A DNA stretch of 64,000 bases from Limnohabitans sp. 2KL-1 (GCF_003063435.1 NZ_NESL01000004.1:213964-277963), one strand, 5' to 3'; positions 22,606-31,145 are shown, counted from the first letter of the stretch. The notes: generated from the letters alone by a model not told the origin. Program-made: numbers and translations.

Positions 22606-24174
22606 CTATTCGCGAGACGCCCTGCCAGCCACGGTCAGCACCGCCGCGACCAGCACCCAGAACGGCCATAACCCCAAGCGCGACAGCCACCACGCATACG
22701 CAGTGATCAGCTTGCTCCCCTGCACCTGCGCGACAAGAGCTCCTCTGGTATGTCGAGGTAACAAATCGGTAACGCGGCCAAAACGGTCGATCACGGCTGT
22801 GGCGCCCGTGTTCGTCGCACGCAGCATCGGCCTTTCGAACTCACGCGCTCGCATACGGCTGATTTGAAGGTGCTGATCGATGGCAACAGTATTGCCAAAC
22901 CAAGCAATGTTGCTCACGTTAACTAGAACGGTCGGCGCATAAGCCTTGTCACGGAAACGGGCAGCCAGTTCCTCCCCAAACAGATCTTCATAACAAATAT
23001 TGGGGGCAAAGCGGTTGCCACTCCATTGAAAGGAGGACTGCCCCACCGCTCCGGACTCGAAATCCCCCAATGGAATTTTTATCATTCGAGTGAACCACCT
23101 AAACAAGGGAGGGACGAACTCGCCAAAAGGCACGAGATGATGCTTGTCGTAGCGGTATTCGTCTGCGCCGGGCCCTAGTCCAACGACTGAATTTGTATAT
23201 CCTTCCACTATTCGACCCATCGGGATGCCGATGAGCGCCGCCCGCTGCCCCGTAGCGAAGTGTGATCGCAGCTTTTCCAGATACCCGGCCGGCAGTTGGT
23301 CGGGCAATAGCGGAATCGCAGTTTCGGGAGCCACTACCAACGCGGTGCTTGCTGCCATCAGTTGTGTGGCGTACCACTCTAGTGCATCGCGCACGCCCGT
23401 TGCCGACTCGAACTTCTGCTCCTGCGCAATGTTTGCCTGTAACAACGTCACAGACACGGCCGGAGCCCGCTCGAGGTCTTGCGCTTCATGCGAACGCCCA
23501 AGGGCAACGACGACGAGAACGACGACTAACAGAGGTTGCCAAGCACCGCAAATTTGGGCTGGGCGTACCAGCACGGCGGCAAGCAGCGCGGAAACAAAGG
23601 CCGCCGCCGCACCTATACCGTACACTCCAACCCAAGGCGCGAGTGCCGAAAAAGGGCCATCGATGTGGGCGTAACCCCCAACTCCCCACGGGAAACCAGT
23701 GAGTAGCGTGGCGCGGAGCAAATCTGCAGCCAGCCACACTGCGGCGAACAAGCAAGACCGGAACGCTGGCCCGCGTGGGCGAAGCCGACAGAACACGGCG
23801 CCTGCCAGTGCATAGTAAACGGCCAAAAAGCCTGAAAGACCCAGCACACTCAGTCCAGCCATGGCGGAAGAGAGCCCTCCGTACACGTGCAGCGAGATGT
23901 AGAGCCACCAGACAGACCCGCCGATTGAGCATGTTGCGAACAGCGAACCAAGCCAGGCGGCAGCGGTTGCAGACCGACATCTGTCCAGCAGAATTACCAG
24001 GAGCGTCAGTGCCATCAACTGCAACCACCAAACAGGTTGTCCTCCCAAGGGCGAAGCAATGGCCCACGCGTGCATGAAGCCAGCAACGAAAGCCAACGCC
24101 GGGGCCGAAACGGCGCGCAGCGTAGCCAGCGACTTCACGCGAATTACCGCACTATCAATCGAAAATCTCTCCAA
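22606..24174 (-). CDS. lnt: apolipoprotein N-acyltransferase
   Basis: This 522-residue enzyme adds the third acyl chain to lipoproteins in the inner membrane. About seven hydrophobic segments precede a nitrilase-type domain. The catalytic set is present: Glu in VVAPETAIPLLP, Lys in YDKHHLVPFGEFVPP, Cys in NICYEDLFGEE. The GEF loop Glu is also intact. Chromosomal lnt is normally an essential single-copy gene near the corC homologue; here it is in a metal island behind a zinc-ribbon gene and a MerR-type promoter. This suggests an extra, metal-induced copy. Its start overlaps the zinc-ribbon gene by 20 bases. Confidence 0.9.
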   Translation of the reverse strand: MERFSIDSAVIRVKSLATLRAVSAPALAFVAGFMHAWAIASPLGGQPVWWLQLMALTLLVILLDRCRSATAAAWLGSLFATCSIGGSVWWLYISLHVYGGLSSAMAGLSVLGLSGFLAVYYALAGAVFCRLRPRGPAFRSCLFAAVWLAADLLRATLLTGFPWGVGGYAHIDGPFSALAPWVGVYGIGAAAAFVSALLAAVLVRPAQICGAWQPLLVVVLVVVALGRSHEAQDLERAPAVSVTLLQANIAQEQKFESATGVRDALEWYATQLMAASTALVVAPETAIPLLPDQLPAGYLEKLRSHFATGQRAALIGIPMGRIVEGYTNSVVGLGPGADEYRYDKHHLVPFGEFVPPLFRWFTRMIKIPLGDFESGAVGQSSFQWSGNRFAPNICYEDLFGEELAARFRDKAYAPTVLVNVSNIAWFGNTVAIDQHLQISRMRAREFERPMLRATNTGATAVIDRFGRVTDLLPRHTRGALVAQVQGSKLITAYAWWLSRLGLWPFWVLVAAVLTVAGRASRE

Positions 24175-24394
24175 GCCAGGACTTCCGGCGGCGTTGGTGA
24201 TCTCGGGACTCGAAATCGGAGTGCCGAGGCCGGGAATCCTGCATGGACTGGACCGGTCTAGCGGAAAGCTCGATCAGCTTGTCGAGCTCACCGCGGTCCA
24301 GCCAGACACCCCGGCATTGCGGACAGTAATCGATCTCCACGCCCTGCCTCTCGGACATGGTCAGGACGGAGTCAGGACACGTTGGACACTTCAT
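24155..24394 (-). CDS. zf-TFIIB-type zinc-ribbon protein
   Basis: This 79-residue protein has two CxxC pairs: MKCPTCPDSVL and EIDYCPQCRGVWLDRGELDK, the PF13453-type zinc ribbon. The C-terminus is basic (RDHQRRRKSWLGEIFD). It is the first gene of a two-gene minus-strand operon with lnt, about 68 bases after the predicted transcription start. Its role is unknown; metal buffering, sensing or protein binding are possible. Confidence 0.85.
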   Translation of the reverse strand: MKCPTCPDSVLTMSERQGVEIDYCPQCRGVWLDRGELDKLIELSARPVQSMQDSRPRHSDFESRDHQRRRKSWLGEIFD

Positions 24395-24467
24395 CTGGGA
24401 CCTCTTGTCGGTACAAAAATTTGATTAATTTGGCCGTGCACCTTTTTAACTGGCACAGACAATTTTT

Positions 24468-24498
24468 ATTGTGACCTCTCTACCGGGTAGAGAGTCAA
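24468..24498 (-). promoter_or_regulatory. MerR-type promoter/operator of the zinc-ribbon/lnt operon
   Basis: On the minus strand: -35 TTGACT (24498-24493), a 19-bp spacer CTCTACCCGGTAGAGAGGT holding the near-perfect dyad CTCTACC-GGTAGAG, and -10 CACAAT (24473-24468). The 19-bp spacing is the hallmark of promoters twisted open by MerR-family activators. The dyad is the most symmetrical of the six such sites in the window. Confidence 0.75.
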
Positions 24499-24686
24499 GC
24501 TACAGCAGCCCGAGGAAGCTGGCGCCGCCGTTTTTCGACGGCCATCAGAACGCTGAGACAACGCGTCTCACACGCCGCTTGTATAAGAGATTGTGGCCAA
24601 ATCCACTTCAGCCCATGCTCGTGACAGACCACGAATAACGGAGAGCTAGAACCCGAATTTTTTCCCTGCTCCGCTAAGATCGAAGC

Positions 24687-25520
24687 ATGACAGAAGAACA
24701 GAGCCGCATTTCCGCCGAGCTGGGTGTTGACTCGCATTTCGATGCATCGGCGGAGATCGCCAAGCGCATGCGATTTCTCGCGGAGTACGCGCGAACCGCC
24801 AATGCAGGATCACTGGTGCTCGGAATCAGCGGTGGAGTGGATTCGTCCGTTGCCGGTCGCCTATGCCAAGTCACCGTGGAGCACCTGCGCTCCTCGGGGA
24901 TGCAAATCCGGTTCATCGCGATGCGGCTTCCCTATGGGGTGCAGGCTGACCAGGCGGACGCGCAACGGGCACTCACCTTCATCGATCCTGACGAGACTCT
25001 GGTCACGGACATCAAGCCCGCGGCCGACGCCATGCTCGAACAGTTGAAAGCCAGCGGGCTCACGTTCAACGATCAGTGGCAGGAAGACTTCGTACTTGGC
25101 AACATCAAGGCGCGGCAACGCATGATTGCGCAGTACGCAGTTGCAGGCGCAACAGGTGGGCTGGTGGTCGGAACGGACCACGCCGCCGAGGCGGTCATGG
25201 GCTTTTTCACCAAGTTCGGCGATGGCGGTTTCGATTTGAGTCCGCTGGGCGGCCTCACCAAGCGGCGCGTCCGCGCCTTAGCTGTCGCCCTCGGAGGTGA
25301 CGAGGGTTTGGCGCAGAAGGTGCCGACCGCAGATCTGGAATCCATGCGCCCCCTGCGCCCAGATAAGGAGGCACTCGGCGTCAGCTACGACGTGATCGAC
25401 GATTTCCTCGAAGGCCAGGAGGTGGACTCGGCAAGCGCGGAGGTCATTGTGCAGACCTTTCGCCGCACTGCCCACAAGAGGACGCTACCTGCTGTCCCGG
25501 CCCCCTGGCGGCCCACTTGA
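24687..25520 (+). CDS. nadE: NAD+ synthase, ammonia-dependent type
   Basis: This 277-residue enzyme makes NAD from deamido-NAD, ATP and ammonia. The ATP-pyrophosphatase motif is GISGGVDSSVAGRL. VVGTDHAAEAVMGFFTKFGDGGFDL and LGGLTKRRVRALA are NadE signatures, as is the KVPTADLES segment. No glutaminase domain is present. It lies in the metal island, opposite the MerR regulator, with only three bases between the two stop codons (convergent). An extra copy could keep NAD supply when the chromosomal enzyme is poisoned by metal; that is inference. Confidence 0.9.
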   Translation: MTEEQSRISAELGVDSHFDASAEIAKRMRFLAEYARTANAGSLVLGISGGVDSSVAGRLCQVTVEHLRSSGMQIRFIAMRLPYGVQADQADAQRALTFIDPDETLVTDIKPAADAMLEQLKASGLTFNDQWQEDFVLGNIKARQRMIAQYAVAGATGGLVVGTDHAAEAVMGFFTKFGDGGFDLSPLGGLTKRRVRALAVALGGDEGLAQKVPTADLESMRPLRPDKEALGVSYDVIDDFLEGQEVDSASAEVIVQTFRRTAHKRTLPAVPAPWRPT

Positions 25521-25523
25521 GCT

Positions 25524-25922
25524 TCAGGCAGGCTCAGCCAAGCTGCTGAGAATTCCGCACTCACCCGCAGTGCGACCGGAATCGCAGGAGCTTCGCAACT
25601 CCATCAAATCGCGTTCCAATTCGCGCAACTCCTTGATCTTGGCCCGCACCTGAACGATATGAGAGTCCACCAAGGTGTTCACCTCACCGCAGTCCAGATC
25701 CGGTCGATCCCGGAAGCTCAACAGTTGCCGGATCTCATCCAGTGTCATGTCCTTGGCCCGGCACCGCCGGATGAACAGCAAGCGCTGCAGATGCACGTCG
25801 TCGTACAGCCTGAAGTTGCCCTCGCTGCGGGCAGGCTCGGGAAGCAATCCCTCGGACTCATAGAAACGCACCGTCTGCACGAGGCAGTCTGCCTTTTTAG
25901 CCAATTTACCGATCTGCAGCAT
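25524..25922 (-). CDS. pbrR: MerR-family Pb/Cd-responsive regulator (PbrR/CadR-like)
   Basis: This 132-residue regulator starts at ATG 25922 (MLQIGKLAKKADCLV), with an N-terminal winged helix (QTVRFYESEGLLPEPARSEG). A dimer helix follows, with cysteines at D-L-D-C-G and SSCDSGRTAGECG. Together with C13 these match the Pb/Cd-binding cysteine set of PbrR-type proteins (three conserved plus one). It is divergent from the CcmG-like gene with a MerR operator between. It probably controls that promoter and the related ones in this island. Confidence 0.82.
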   Translation of the reverse strand: MLQIGKLAKKADCLVQTVRFYESEGLLPEPARSEGNFRLYDDVHLQRLLFIRRCRAKDMTLDEIRQLLSFRDRPDLDCGEVNTLVDSHIVQVRAKIKELRELERDLMELRSSCDSGRTAGECGILSSLAEPA

Positions 25923-25939
25923 GCTCAATCTCCAAAGAC

Positions 25940-25970
25940 TTGACTCTATACCAACTAGAGGTAAGTTAAT
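25940..25970 (+). promoter_or_regulatory. PbrR-type promoter/operator in the pbrR-thioredoxin intergenic region
   Basis: -35 TTGACT (25940-25945), a 19-bp spacer CTATACCAACTAGAGGTAA, -10 GTTAAT (25965-25970). The layout and sequence closely resemble the known Cupriavidus pbrA promoter (TTGACT, CTATAG-n-CTAGAG, TTAAAT). It points towards 26144 and overlaps the upstream region of pbrR, so it probably serves both. Confidence 0.8.
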
Positions 25971-26143
25971 CAATGCATACAGGCAATACATTTACGATCA
26001 AACAGAAAAGACTTATGAGAAAAAAATTTTCGTCGTTGGACTGCTTGCAATATTGATCGATACCACCATAAGCAACTATTGCGTGCGCAGTTCCCAGTGC
26101 CCTCAACTGGCGACTGCGGCCAGTTGATCACGACACACAGATT

Positions 26144-26665
26144 ATGAAACGCTACATACCCCTAATTACTTTCTTGGTGTTAATAGGCTTTTTAGGGATC
26201 GGCCTCACCCTGAATCCGCGCGAAGTCCCATCGCCGTTGATCGACAAACCAGCACCAGCTTTTCGCCTTACAACGCTACATGCGCCCGGCACTTTCGTCT
26301 CCGCCCAGGATCTGCGCGGTAAGGTTTGGGTGCTTAATGTCTGGGCCTCATGGTGCATAGCCTGTCAGTCGGAGCACCCGGTGGTGATGGACTTAGCCCG
26401 TATGGGTATCGTGCCAATCTACGGGCTGAATTACAAGGACAAAAACGACAGCGCGGCGCGCTGGCTAGTGAAGTATGGCGATCCGTACACACAGTCGCTG
26501 GTGGACGCAGACGGGCTGGTCGGCATCGACTTTGGGGTTTACGGCGTGCCAGAAACCTTCGTCATTGACCGGGATGGCGTGATCCGCCACAAGCACATCG
26601 GACAACTGACACCAGAGGTAGTTCGCGACACTATCGTCCCACTAGTAAACAAGCTGAGTGCGTAA
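26144..26665 (+). CDS. CcmG/DsbE-like periplasmic thiol-disulfide oxidoreductase
   Basis: This 173-residue protein has an N-terminal membrane anchor (YIPLITFLVLIGFLGIGL) and a thioredoxin domain with active site WASWCIACQSEHP. The cis-Pro and family motif are in YGVPETFVIDRDGVIRHKHI. CcmG normally reduces apocytochrome c, but no other ccm gene is nearby. In this island it more likely keeps periplasmic cysteines reduced under metal stress. A PbrR-type promoter lies upstream. Confidence 0.85.
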   Translation: MKRYIPLITFLVLIGFLGIGLTLNPREVPSPLIDKPAPAFRLTTLHAPGTFVSAQDLRGKVWVLNVWASWCIACQSEHPVVMDLARMGIVPIYGLNYKDKNDSAARWLVKYGDPYTQSLVDADGLVGIDFGVYGVPETFVIDRDGVIRHKHIGQLTPEVVRDTIVPLVNKLSA

Positions 26666-26814
26666 GGACCAAGTGATAACAGCCAAGCGCTCGGCAGCCT
26701 CTTGGCAATTGCTTACAAGCAGCTCTTGCGGTTCATTTATCTTTCCCGCAACTAGAACACCATGGAAGTGCCAAATTTATTACGGCTCCTACAGCGCGCA
26801 TGATCACCAAACAC

Positions 26815-26845
26815 TTGACACTACACCAACTAGAGATTCTTCAAT
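26815..26845 (+). promoter_or_regulatory. PbrR-type promoter/operator of the P-type ATPase operon
   Basis: -35 TTGACA (26815-26820), a 19-bp spacer CTACACCAACTAGAGATTC, -10 TTCAAT (26840-26845). The spacer shares CTA-ACCAACTAGAG with the site at 25940, so the same regulator should bind both. The ATPase ATG is 43 bases after the -10. Confidence 0.78.
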
Positions 26846-26887
26846 CATGGCGCAAGCGAAGAACTCCTTTCCAATCGAGAGCCACCT

Positions 26888-29800
26888 ATGAACAAAGACC
26901 CTTCCAATTCATGCGGCTGCTCCGGCGGCAATAACCAACCGGCCAGCTGCGCCCAGGAGAAGACCAGTACAGCGACCACCGTCTTCCACGTGAGCAACAT
27001 GGACTGCCGCAACGAGGAAGCGCTGGTGCGGCGCACGTTGGAGGCAATGCCCGGGGTCGACCGGCTGGAGTTCGACCTTCCGCAGCGCAAGCTGACCGTC
27101 TCGCACCGCATGGTCTCGGCCGATACCCTGGAGCGGGCGCTGAATTTGGTCGGCATGAAGACACAGACCGTCCTTGATACTGCGGTGCTCACGACCTACC
27201 GCATCGAGAATATGGATTGCCCGAGCGAGGAGAAACTCATTCGCACGCACCTTGGGACGGTCGAGGGGGTCCAGGAGCTGGACTTCGACCTGCGCGAGCG
27301 CACGCTGTCGGTAAAGCATCTGACGCAGGCACGCGCGCAGATGGAAGAGGTCCTGGCTTCGATCGGCATGCGAGCCAAGGAGCAGACCGCCGCCGGCACC
27401 GGGCTTGCCGCAGCAGCGCCCGCCGTCAAACCGCCGATCCCGCAGTTACAGCCGTCGGTAACGGCACCGGCCACCCCAGCCGGCGAGCGCGTGACCTATC
27501 GCATCGAGAACATGGATTGCCCGACGGAAGAAGCACTGATCCGCGATCGACTGGGCAAGGAGCCGGGCGTGATAACGATGGACTTCAACCTGATGCAACG
27601 GGTACTGGGTGTCCAGCACACGCTGCCGTCCACGGCTCCTATCGAGAAGGCGCTTGCTTCCATTGGAATGCGGGCCGAGCGGCAGGACGCACAGGCAGTT
27701 GCCACAGTGCTTCGCATTGCGAAGATGGACTGCCCGACTGAGGAAGGCCTGATCCGGGGCAAGCTGCAGGGCATGCCGGGCGTACTGGGCCTGGACTTCA
27801 ACCTTATGCAGCGCACGCTCACCGTCCGGCACGCGCCGGACGCGATCAAACCGGCAGTTGAAGCCATCGAATCACTGGGCATGGAAACCGAAGTGCAAAA
27901 AACGGATGCGCCGCGCGATCTCCAGGCCCCAGCGCAAAAGACCAACTGGTGGCCGATGGCGGTCTCCGGCATCACGGCTGTGCTTGCCGAGGGCGTGTAC
28001 TGGGCCAACGACGGACTTCACTGGGCGGTGGTCGCACTGGCCCTGGTCTCCATCTTCACCGGCGGACTCAGCACCTACAAAAAAGGCTGGATCGCACTGA
28101 AGAACCGCAACCTGAACATGAATGCCCTGATGTCCATCGCGGTCACGGGAGCGATGGCAATCGGCCACTGGCCCGAAGCTGCCATGGTTATGTTCCTCTT
28201 CGCCCTGGCCGAGGTGATCGAGGCCAAGTCTCTGGACCGGGCCCGCAATGCCATTCGCGGTTTGATGGATCTGGCGCCGGAGACCGCGACCGTGCGACAG
28301 GCCGACGGCTCATGGAAAGAAATCCCTGCCAAAGAGGCCGCCAAGGGGGCGGTGGTCCGAGTGCGGCCCGGGGAGCGGATTGCGCTGGACGGCTTGATCA
28401 CCATGGGACGCTCGGCCATCAATCAGGCGCCCATCACCGGCGAAAGCCTGCCGGTCGAGAAGACCGAAGGCGACCAGGTGTTCGCAGGCACCATCAACGA
28501 GACCGGCTCCTTCGAGTACCGAGTGACCGCGGGCGCCAATGACTCGACGCTGGCACGCATCATCCATGCCGTCGAGTCGGCCCAAGGTAGCCGCGCGCCA
28601 ACCCAGCGCTTCGTCGACCAGTTCGCCCGGGTCTATACGCCAGCCGTGTTTGCGGTGGCCATGCTCGTTGCTGTTGTTCCGCCGCTCGCTTTCGGTGGCG
28701 CCTGGTTTGACTGGATTTACAAGGCGCTGGTACTGCTGGTGGTAGCCTGCCCGTGCGCGCTGGTCATCTCTACGCCAGTCACCATTGTCAGCGGCTTGGC
28801 AGCTGCGGCCAGGCGCGGCATTCTGATCAAGGGCGGAGTCTACCTGGAGGGCGGGCGCAAGCTCAAGGTGCTTGCCCTGGACAAAACCGGCACGCTCACC
28901 CACGGCAAGCCCGAGCAGACTGACTTTGTTCCCTTGCTAGGTGATGCGCAGAAAGTTGCCGTCTGGGCAGCGAGTCTGGCGGCGCGCTCGGACCATCCAG
29001 TATCCCAAGCGATTGCCCGGAAGGCGATGCGTGACGGCGTCTCGCTGCGCGAAGTAGACGACTTCGCGGCGTTGCCCGGACGCGGCGTGCGCGGCCGCAT
29101 TGCCGGCCGAATGCTACAGATGGGCAATCACCGGCTCGCAAAGGAGCTCGGCCTCAGTGAAGCCGCTCTTCAGTCGCAATTGGAGACGCTAGAGCGCCAG
29201 GGCAAGACAGCGATCCTGCTGATGGATGAGGCCACCGTGCTGGGCATCTTCGCCGTGGCCGATACCGTGAAGGAAACCAGTCGCGAAGCCGTGGCCGACC
29301 TGCAGGCACTGGGCGTGCGCACGCTGATGCTGACCGGAGACAACCAGCACACGGCCGCCGCCATCGCTGCCCAGGTCGGGATCTCCGAAGCCCGTGGCGA
29401 CCAGTTGCCCGAGGACAAGCTCAAAACCGTAGAAGGCCTTATCGGCGGTGAAGGGCAAGTCGGAATGGTCGGCGACGGCATCAACGACTCGCCCGCGCTC
29501 GCGCGTGCCGACATTGGTTTTGCCATGGGCGCGGCCGGCACCGACACCGCTATCGAAACGGCCGACGTTGCCCTGATGGACGACGATTTGCGCAAGATTC
29601 CCACCTTCATCCGGCTGTCGCGCACCACCGCGTCTATCCTGACGCAAAACATTGTTCTGGCCCTGGGCATCAAGGTGGTGTTCGTCGCTCTGACGTTCAC
29701 TGGGCAGGCCACGATGTGGATGGCCGTGTTCGCCGACATGGGGGCCAGCTTGCTGGTCGTCTTCAATGGTCTGCGACTGTTAAAACTCAAGACCATCTGA
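26888..29800 (+). CDS. pbrA: P1B-type Zn/Cd/Pb-exporting ATPase with four N-terminal HMA-like domains
   Basis: This 970-residue ATPase belongs to the ZntA/CadA/PbrA group and exports divalent soft metals. Four tandem HMA-like domains carry MDC-x-x-EE instead of CxxC, with cysteines at 40, 111, 211 and 282. A Cys-rich start (SNSCGCSGGNNQPASC) may also bind metal. The core shows the CPC membrane motif (C621-P-C623), phosphorylation motif DKTGTLTHG (D665) and GDGINDSPALARADIGFAMG. One or two HMA domains are usual, so four is large. Domains 3 and 4 are close copies (DFNLMQR in both), pointing to recent duplication. A PbrR-type promoter precedes it; PAP2 and LspA follow, as in pbr operons. Confidence 0.92.
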   Translation: MNKDPSNSCGCSGGNNQPASCAQEKTSTATTVFHVSNMDCRNEEALVRRTLEAMPGVDRLEFDLPQRKLTVSHRMVSADTLERALNLVGMKTQTVLDTAVLTTYRIENMDCPSEEKLIRTHLGTVEGVQELDFDLRERTLSVKHLTQARAQMEEVLASIGMRAKEQTAAGTGLAAAAPAVKPPIPQLQPSVTAPATPAGERVTYRIENMDCPTEEALIRDRLGKEPGVITMDFNLMQRVLGVQHTLPSTAPIEKALASIGMRAERQDAQAVATVLRIAKMDCPTEEGLIRGKLQGMPGVLGLDFNLMQRTLTVRHAPDAIKPAVEAIESLGMETEVQKTDAPRDLQAPAQKTNWWPMAVSGITAVLAEGVYWANDGLHWAVVALALVSIFTGGLSTYKKGWIALKNRNLNMNALMSIAVTGAMAIGHWPEAAMVMFLFALAEVIEAKSLDRARNAIRGLMDLAPETATVRQADGSWKEIPAKEAAKGAVVRVRPGERIALDGLITMGRSAINQAPITGESLPVEKTEGDQVFAGTINETGSFEYRVTAGANDSTLARIIHAVESAQGSRAPTQRFVDQFARVYTPAVFAVAMLVAVVPPLAFGGAWFDWIYKALVLLVVACPCALVISTPVTIVSGLAAAARRGILIKGGVYLEGGRKLKVLALDKTGTLTHGKPEQTDFVPLLGDAQKVAVWAASLAARSDHPVSQAIARKAMRDGVSLREVDDFAALPGRGVRGRIAGRMLQMGNHRLAKELGLSEAALQSQLETLERQGKTAILLMDEATVLGIFAVADTVKETSREAVADLQALGVRTLMLTGDNQHTAAAIAAQVGISEARGDQLPEDKLKTVEGLIGGEGQVGMVGDGINDSPALARADIGFAMGAAGTDTAIETADVALMDDDLRKIPTFIRLSRTTASILTQNIVLALGIKVVFVALTFTGQATMWMAVFADMGASLLVVFNGLRLLKLKTI

Positions 29801-29807
29801 AAACCAA

Positions 29808-30647
29808 ATGCAGGCGCCCGGCACCGCAACGCAGTGGATGAAACACTGGCTTTATGACTGGAGTGGGGCCAATGTCGATCTCTTCCTGGGCATTCAGCGC
29901 ACCTTGCCCGACGGCTGGATCTGGCTGCCCGAGTTCCTGAGTGCAGTTGGCAGTTACTGGGGAGCACCAGCCGTCGTGGTCCTGTTCCTGGTTTGGGGGC
30001 ACATATCAGTTAGGCGCGCGGCTATTCCTTCAAGGGTGGCCCTGTGGAGGTTCACGCTCGGGTTACCGCTTTCGTTTGCCGCTGCAGCGCTCACCAAGAC
30101 GTGGTTCGCCCTGCCGCGCCCGTTCGTCCTGCTTGGCGACTCTATGTACCGCGCCGCGTCCGCACCCGACAGCCGCTACACCATGCCAAGCGGCCATGCG
30201 GTTTACATGGGCGTCCTGACGGCGTCGCTCTGGCCCGTGTTGGGCCGAACCGGCAGGATTGGGGTGCTTCTGTTCGCCGTGGCGGTCGGTTGGTCGCGCA
30301 TCGTGCTAGGCGCGCACTTTCCAGTCGATGTCATTGCCGGCTTTGCGCTCGGCTGGGCCTGCGTTGCCGTGGTCGGTCCATGGGCACGAGACGCGTTGCG
30401 CAGAGCCTGCCACTCGCGGGAGCTGTGCGATGAAGCCCGCCTTTCACGCGGCGCTGGGCGTGGCCAACGGCATCGACTGGGCCAACCGGCAACTCGCCTT
30501 TGTGGGTATCCTAGTTGTCTTTCCCGGTATCGCGAACACGCAGCAAGTCCAGGTGCAGGCGACCGATCAGGGAATCGAGAACGCTTTGCGGCCCGCTCCC
30601 GCCAAGCCTCGACGGAACCAGAATTTTCTGAACAGGAGAAAAAGTAG
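29808..30647 (+). CDS. pbrB: PAP2-family phosphatase (PbrB-like undecaprenyl-PP phosphatase)
   Basis: This 279-residue protein has the three PAP2 phosphatase motifs: KTWFALPRP, YTMPSGHAVYMG and SRIVLGAHFPVDVIAGF, between membrane segments. In Cupriavidus the equivalent protein frees phosphate in the periplasm to trap Pb. The domain ends near residue 205. The remaining 75 residues (for example SRELCDEARLSRGAGRGQ) are polar, Arg-rich and unlike PAP2 proteins, suggesting a frame change or readthrough. Its TAG is directly followed by the lspA ATG; in Cupriavidus the two are fused. Confidence 0.85.
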   Translation: MQAPGTATQWMKHWLYDWSGANVDLFLGIQRTLPDGWIWLPEFLSAVGSYWGAPAVVVLFLVWGHISVRRAAIPSRVALWRFTLGLPLSFAAAALTKTWFALPRPFVLLGDSMYRAASAPDSRYTMPSGHAVYMGVLTASLWPVLGRTGRIGVLLFAVAVGWSRIVLGAHFPVDVIAGFALGWACVAVVGPWARDALRRACHSRELCDEARLSRGAGRGQRHRLGQPATRLCGYPSCLSRYREHAASPGAGDRSGNRERFAARSRQASTEPEFSEQEKK

Positions 30648-31145
30648 ATGAGTCATCCCCATGAAAGAGCGCAGTGGTATTCACTTGCCATTGGAATACT
30701 TGCCGCCGACCAGGCTGCCAAGACCTACATCGACATGACTACCCCCTTGGGGTGGTCACGCGACGTCACGCCGTTCTTCAATCTGGTTCATGTCCTTAAT
30801 CCCGGTGCGGCGTTCAGCTTCCTCGCCGGGGCGGGTGGCTGGCAGCGGTGGTTCTTCCTTGCGATCGCTCTGGCTGCTTCGGTGTGGCTCGCTTGGATGT
30901 TATTTCGGCCGCTCCGAAGACTGGAGGCGCTTTCCTACAGCCTCATCCTGGGCGGCGCCCTTGGCAACGGATTCGACCGCGCTGTGCGCGGGCAAGTCAT
31001 CGACTACCTTGATTTCCACCTGCGTGGTTGGCACTGGCCCGCGTTCAATATCGCCGACATGGCCATCGTAGGCGGGGCGATTGCGCTGGTGCTTCAGTCG
31101 CTGGTGGGCGCGGAGAAGCCACCTGCGGCGAAACAGTCTCGGTGA
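30648..31145 (+). CDS. lspA: lipoprotein signal peptidase II (PbrC-like)
   Basis: This 165-residue membrane aspartic peptidase cuts prolipoproteins before the lipid-modified Cys. Conserved motifs are LVHVLNPGAAFSFLAG, GGALGNGFDRAVRGQVIDYL (first catalytic Asp) and FNIADMAIVGG (second Asp), with four membrane helices. It starts with no gap after the PAP2 stop. It is a metal-island paralogue; a second one lies at 38026-38523 and shares long identical stretches. In the pbr system the peptidase is thought to be needed to mature a metal-related lipoprotein. Confidence 0.93.
   Translation: MSHPHERAQWYSLAIGILAADQAAKTYIDMTTPLGWSRDVTPFFNLVHVLNPGAAFSFLAGAGGWQRWFFLAIALAASVWLAWMLFRPLRRLEALSYSLILGGALGNGFDRAVRGQVIDYLDFHLRGWHWPAFNIADMAIVGGAIALVLQSLVGAEKPPAAKQSR

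Noticed and set aside
22556..22867. 103-residue plus-strand frame opposite the end of lnt
   Set aside because: Antisense to the conserved Lnt C-terminal region, Arg/Ala-rich and without a ribosome site.
24495..24737. 80-residue minus-strand frame upstream of the zinc-ribbon gene
   Set aside because: It covers the MerR-type promoter and the start of nadE and shows no domain.
26144..26665. A cytochrome c maturation (ccm) cluster
   Set aside because: Only the CcmG-like thioredoxin is present; no ccmA-F or ccmH gene lies nearby, so a metal-stress role fits better.
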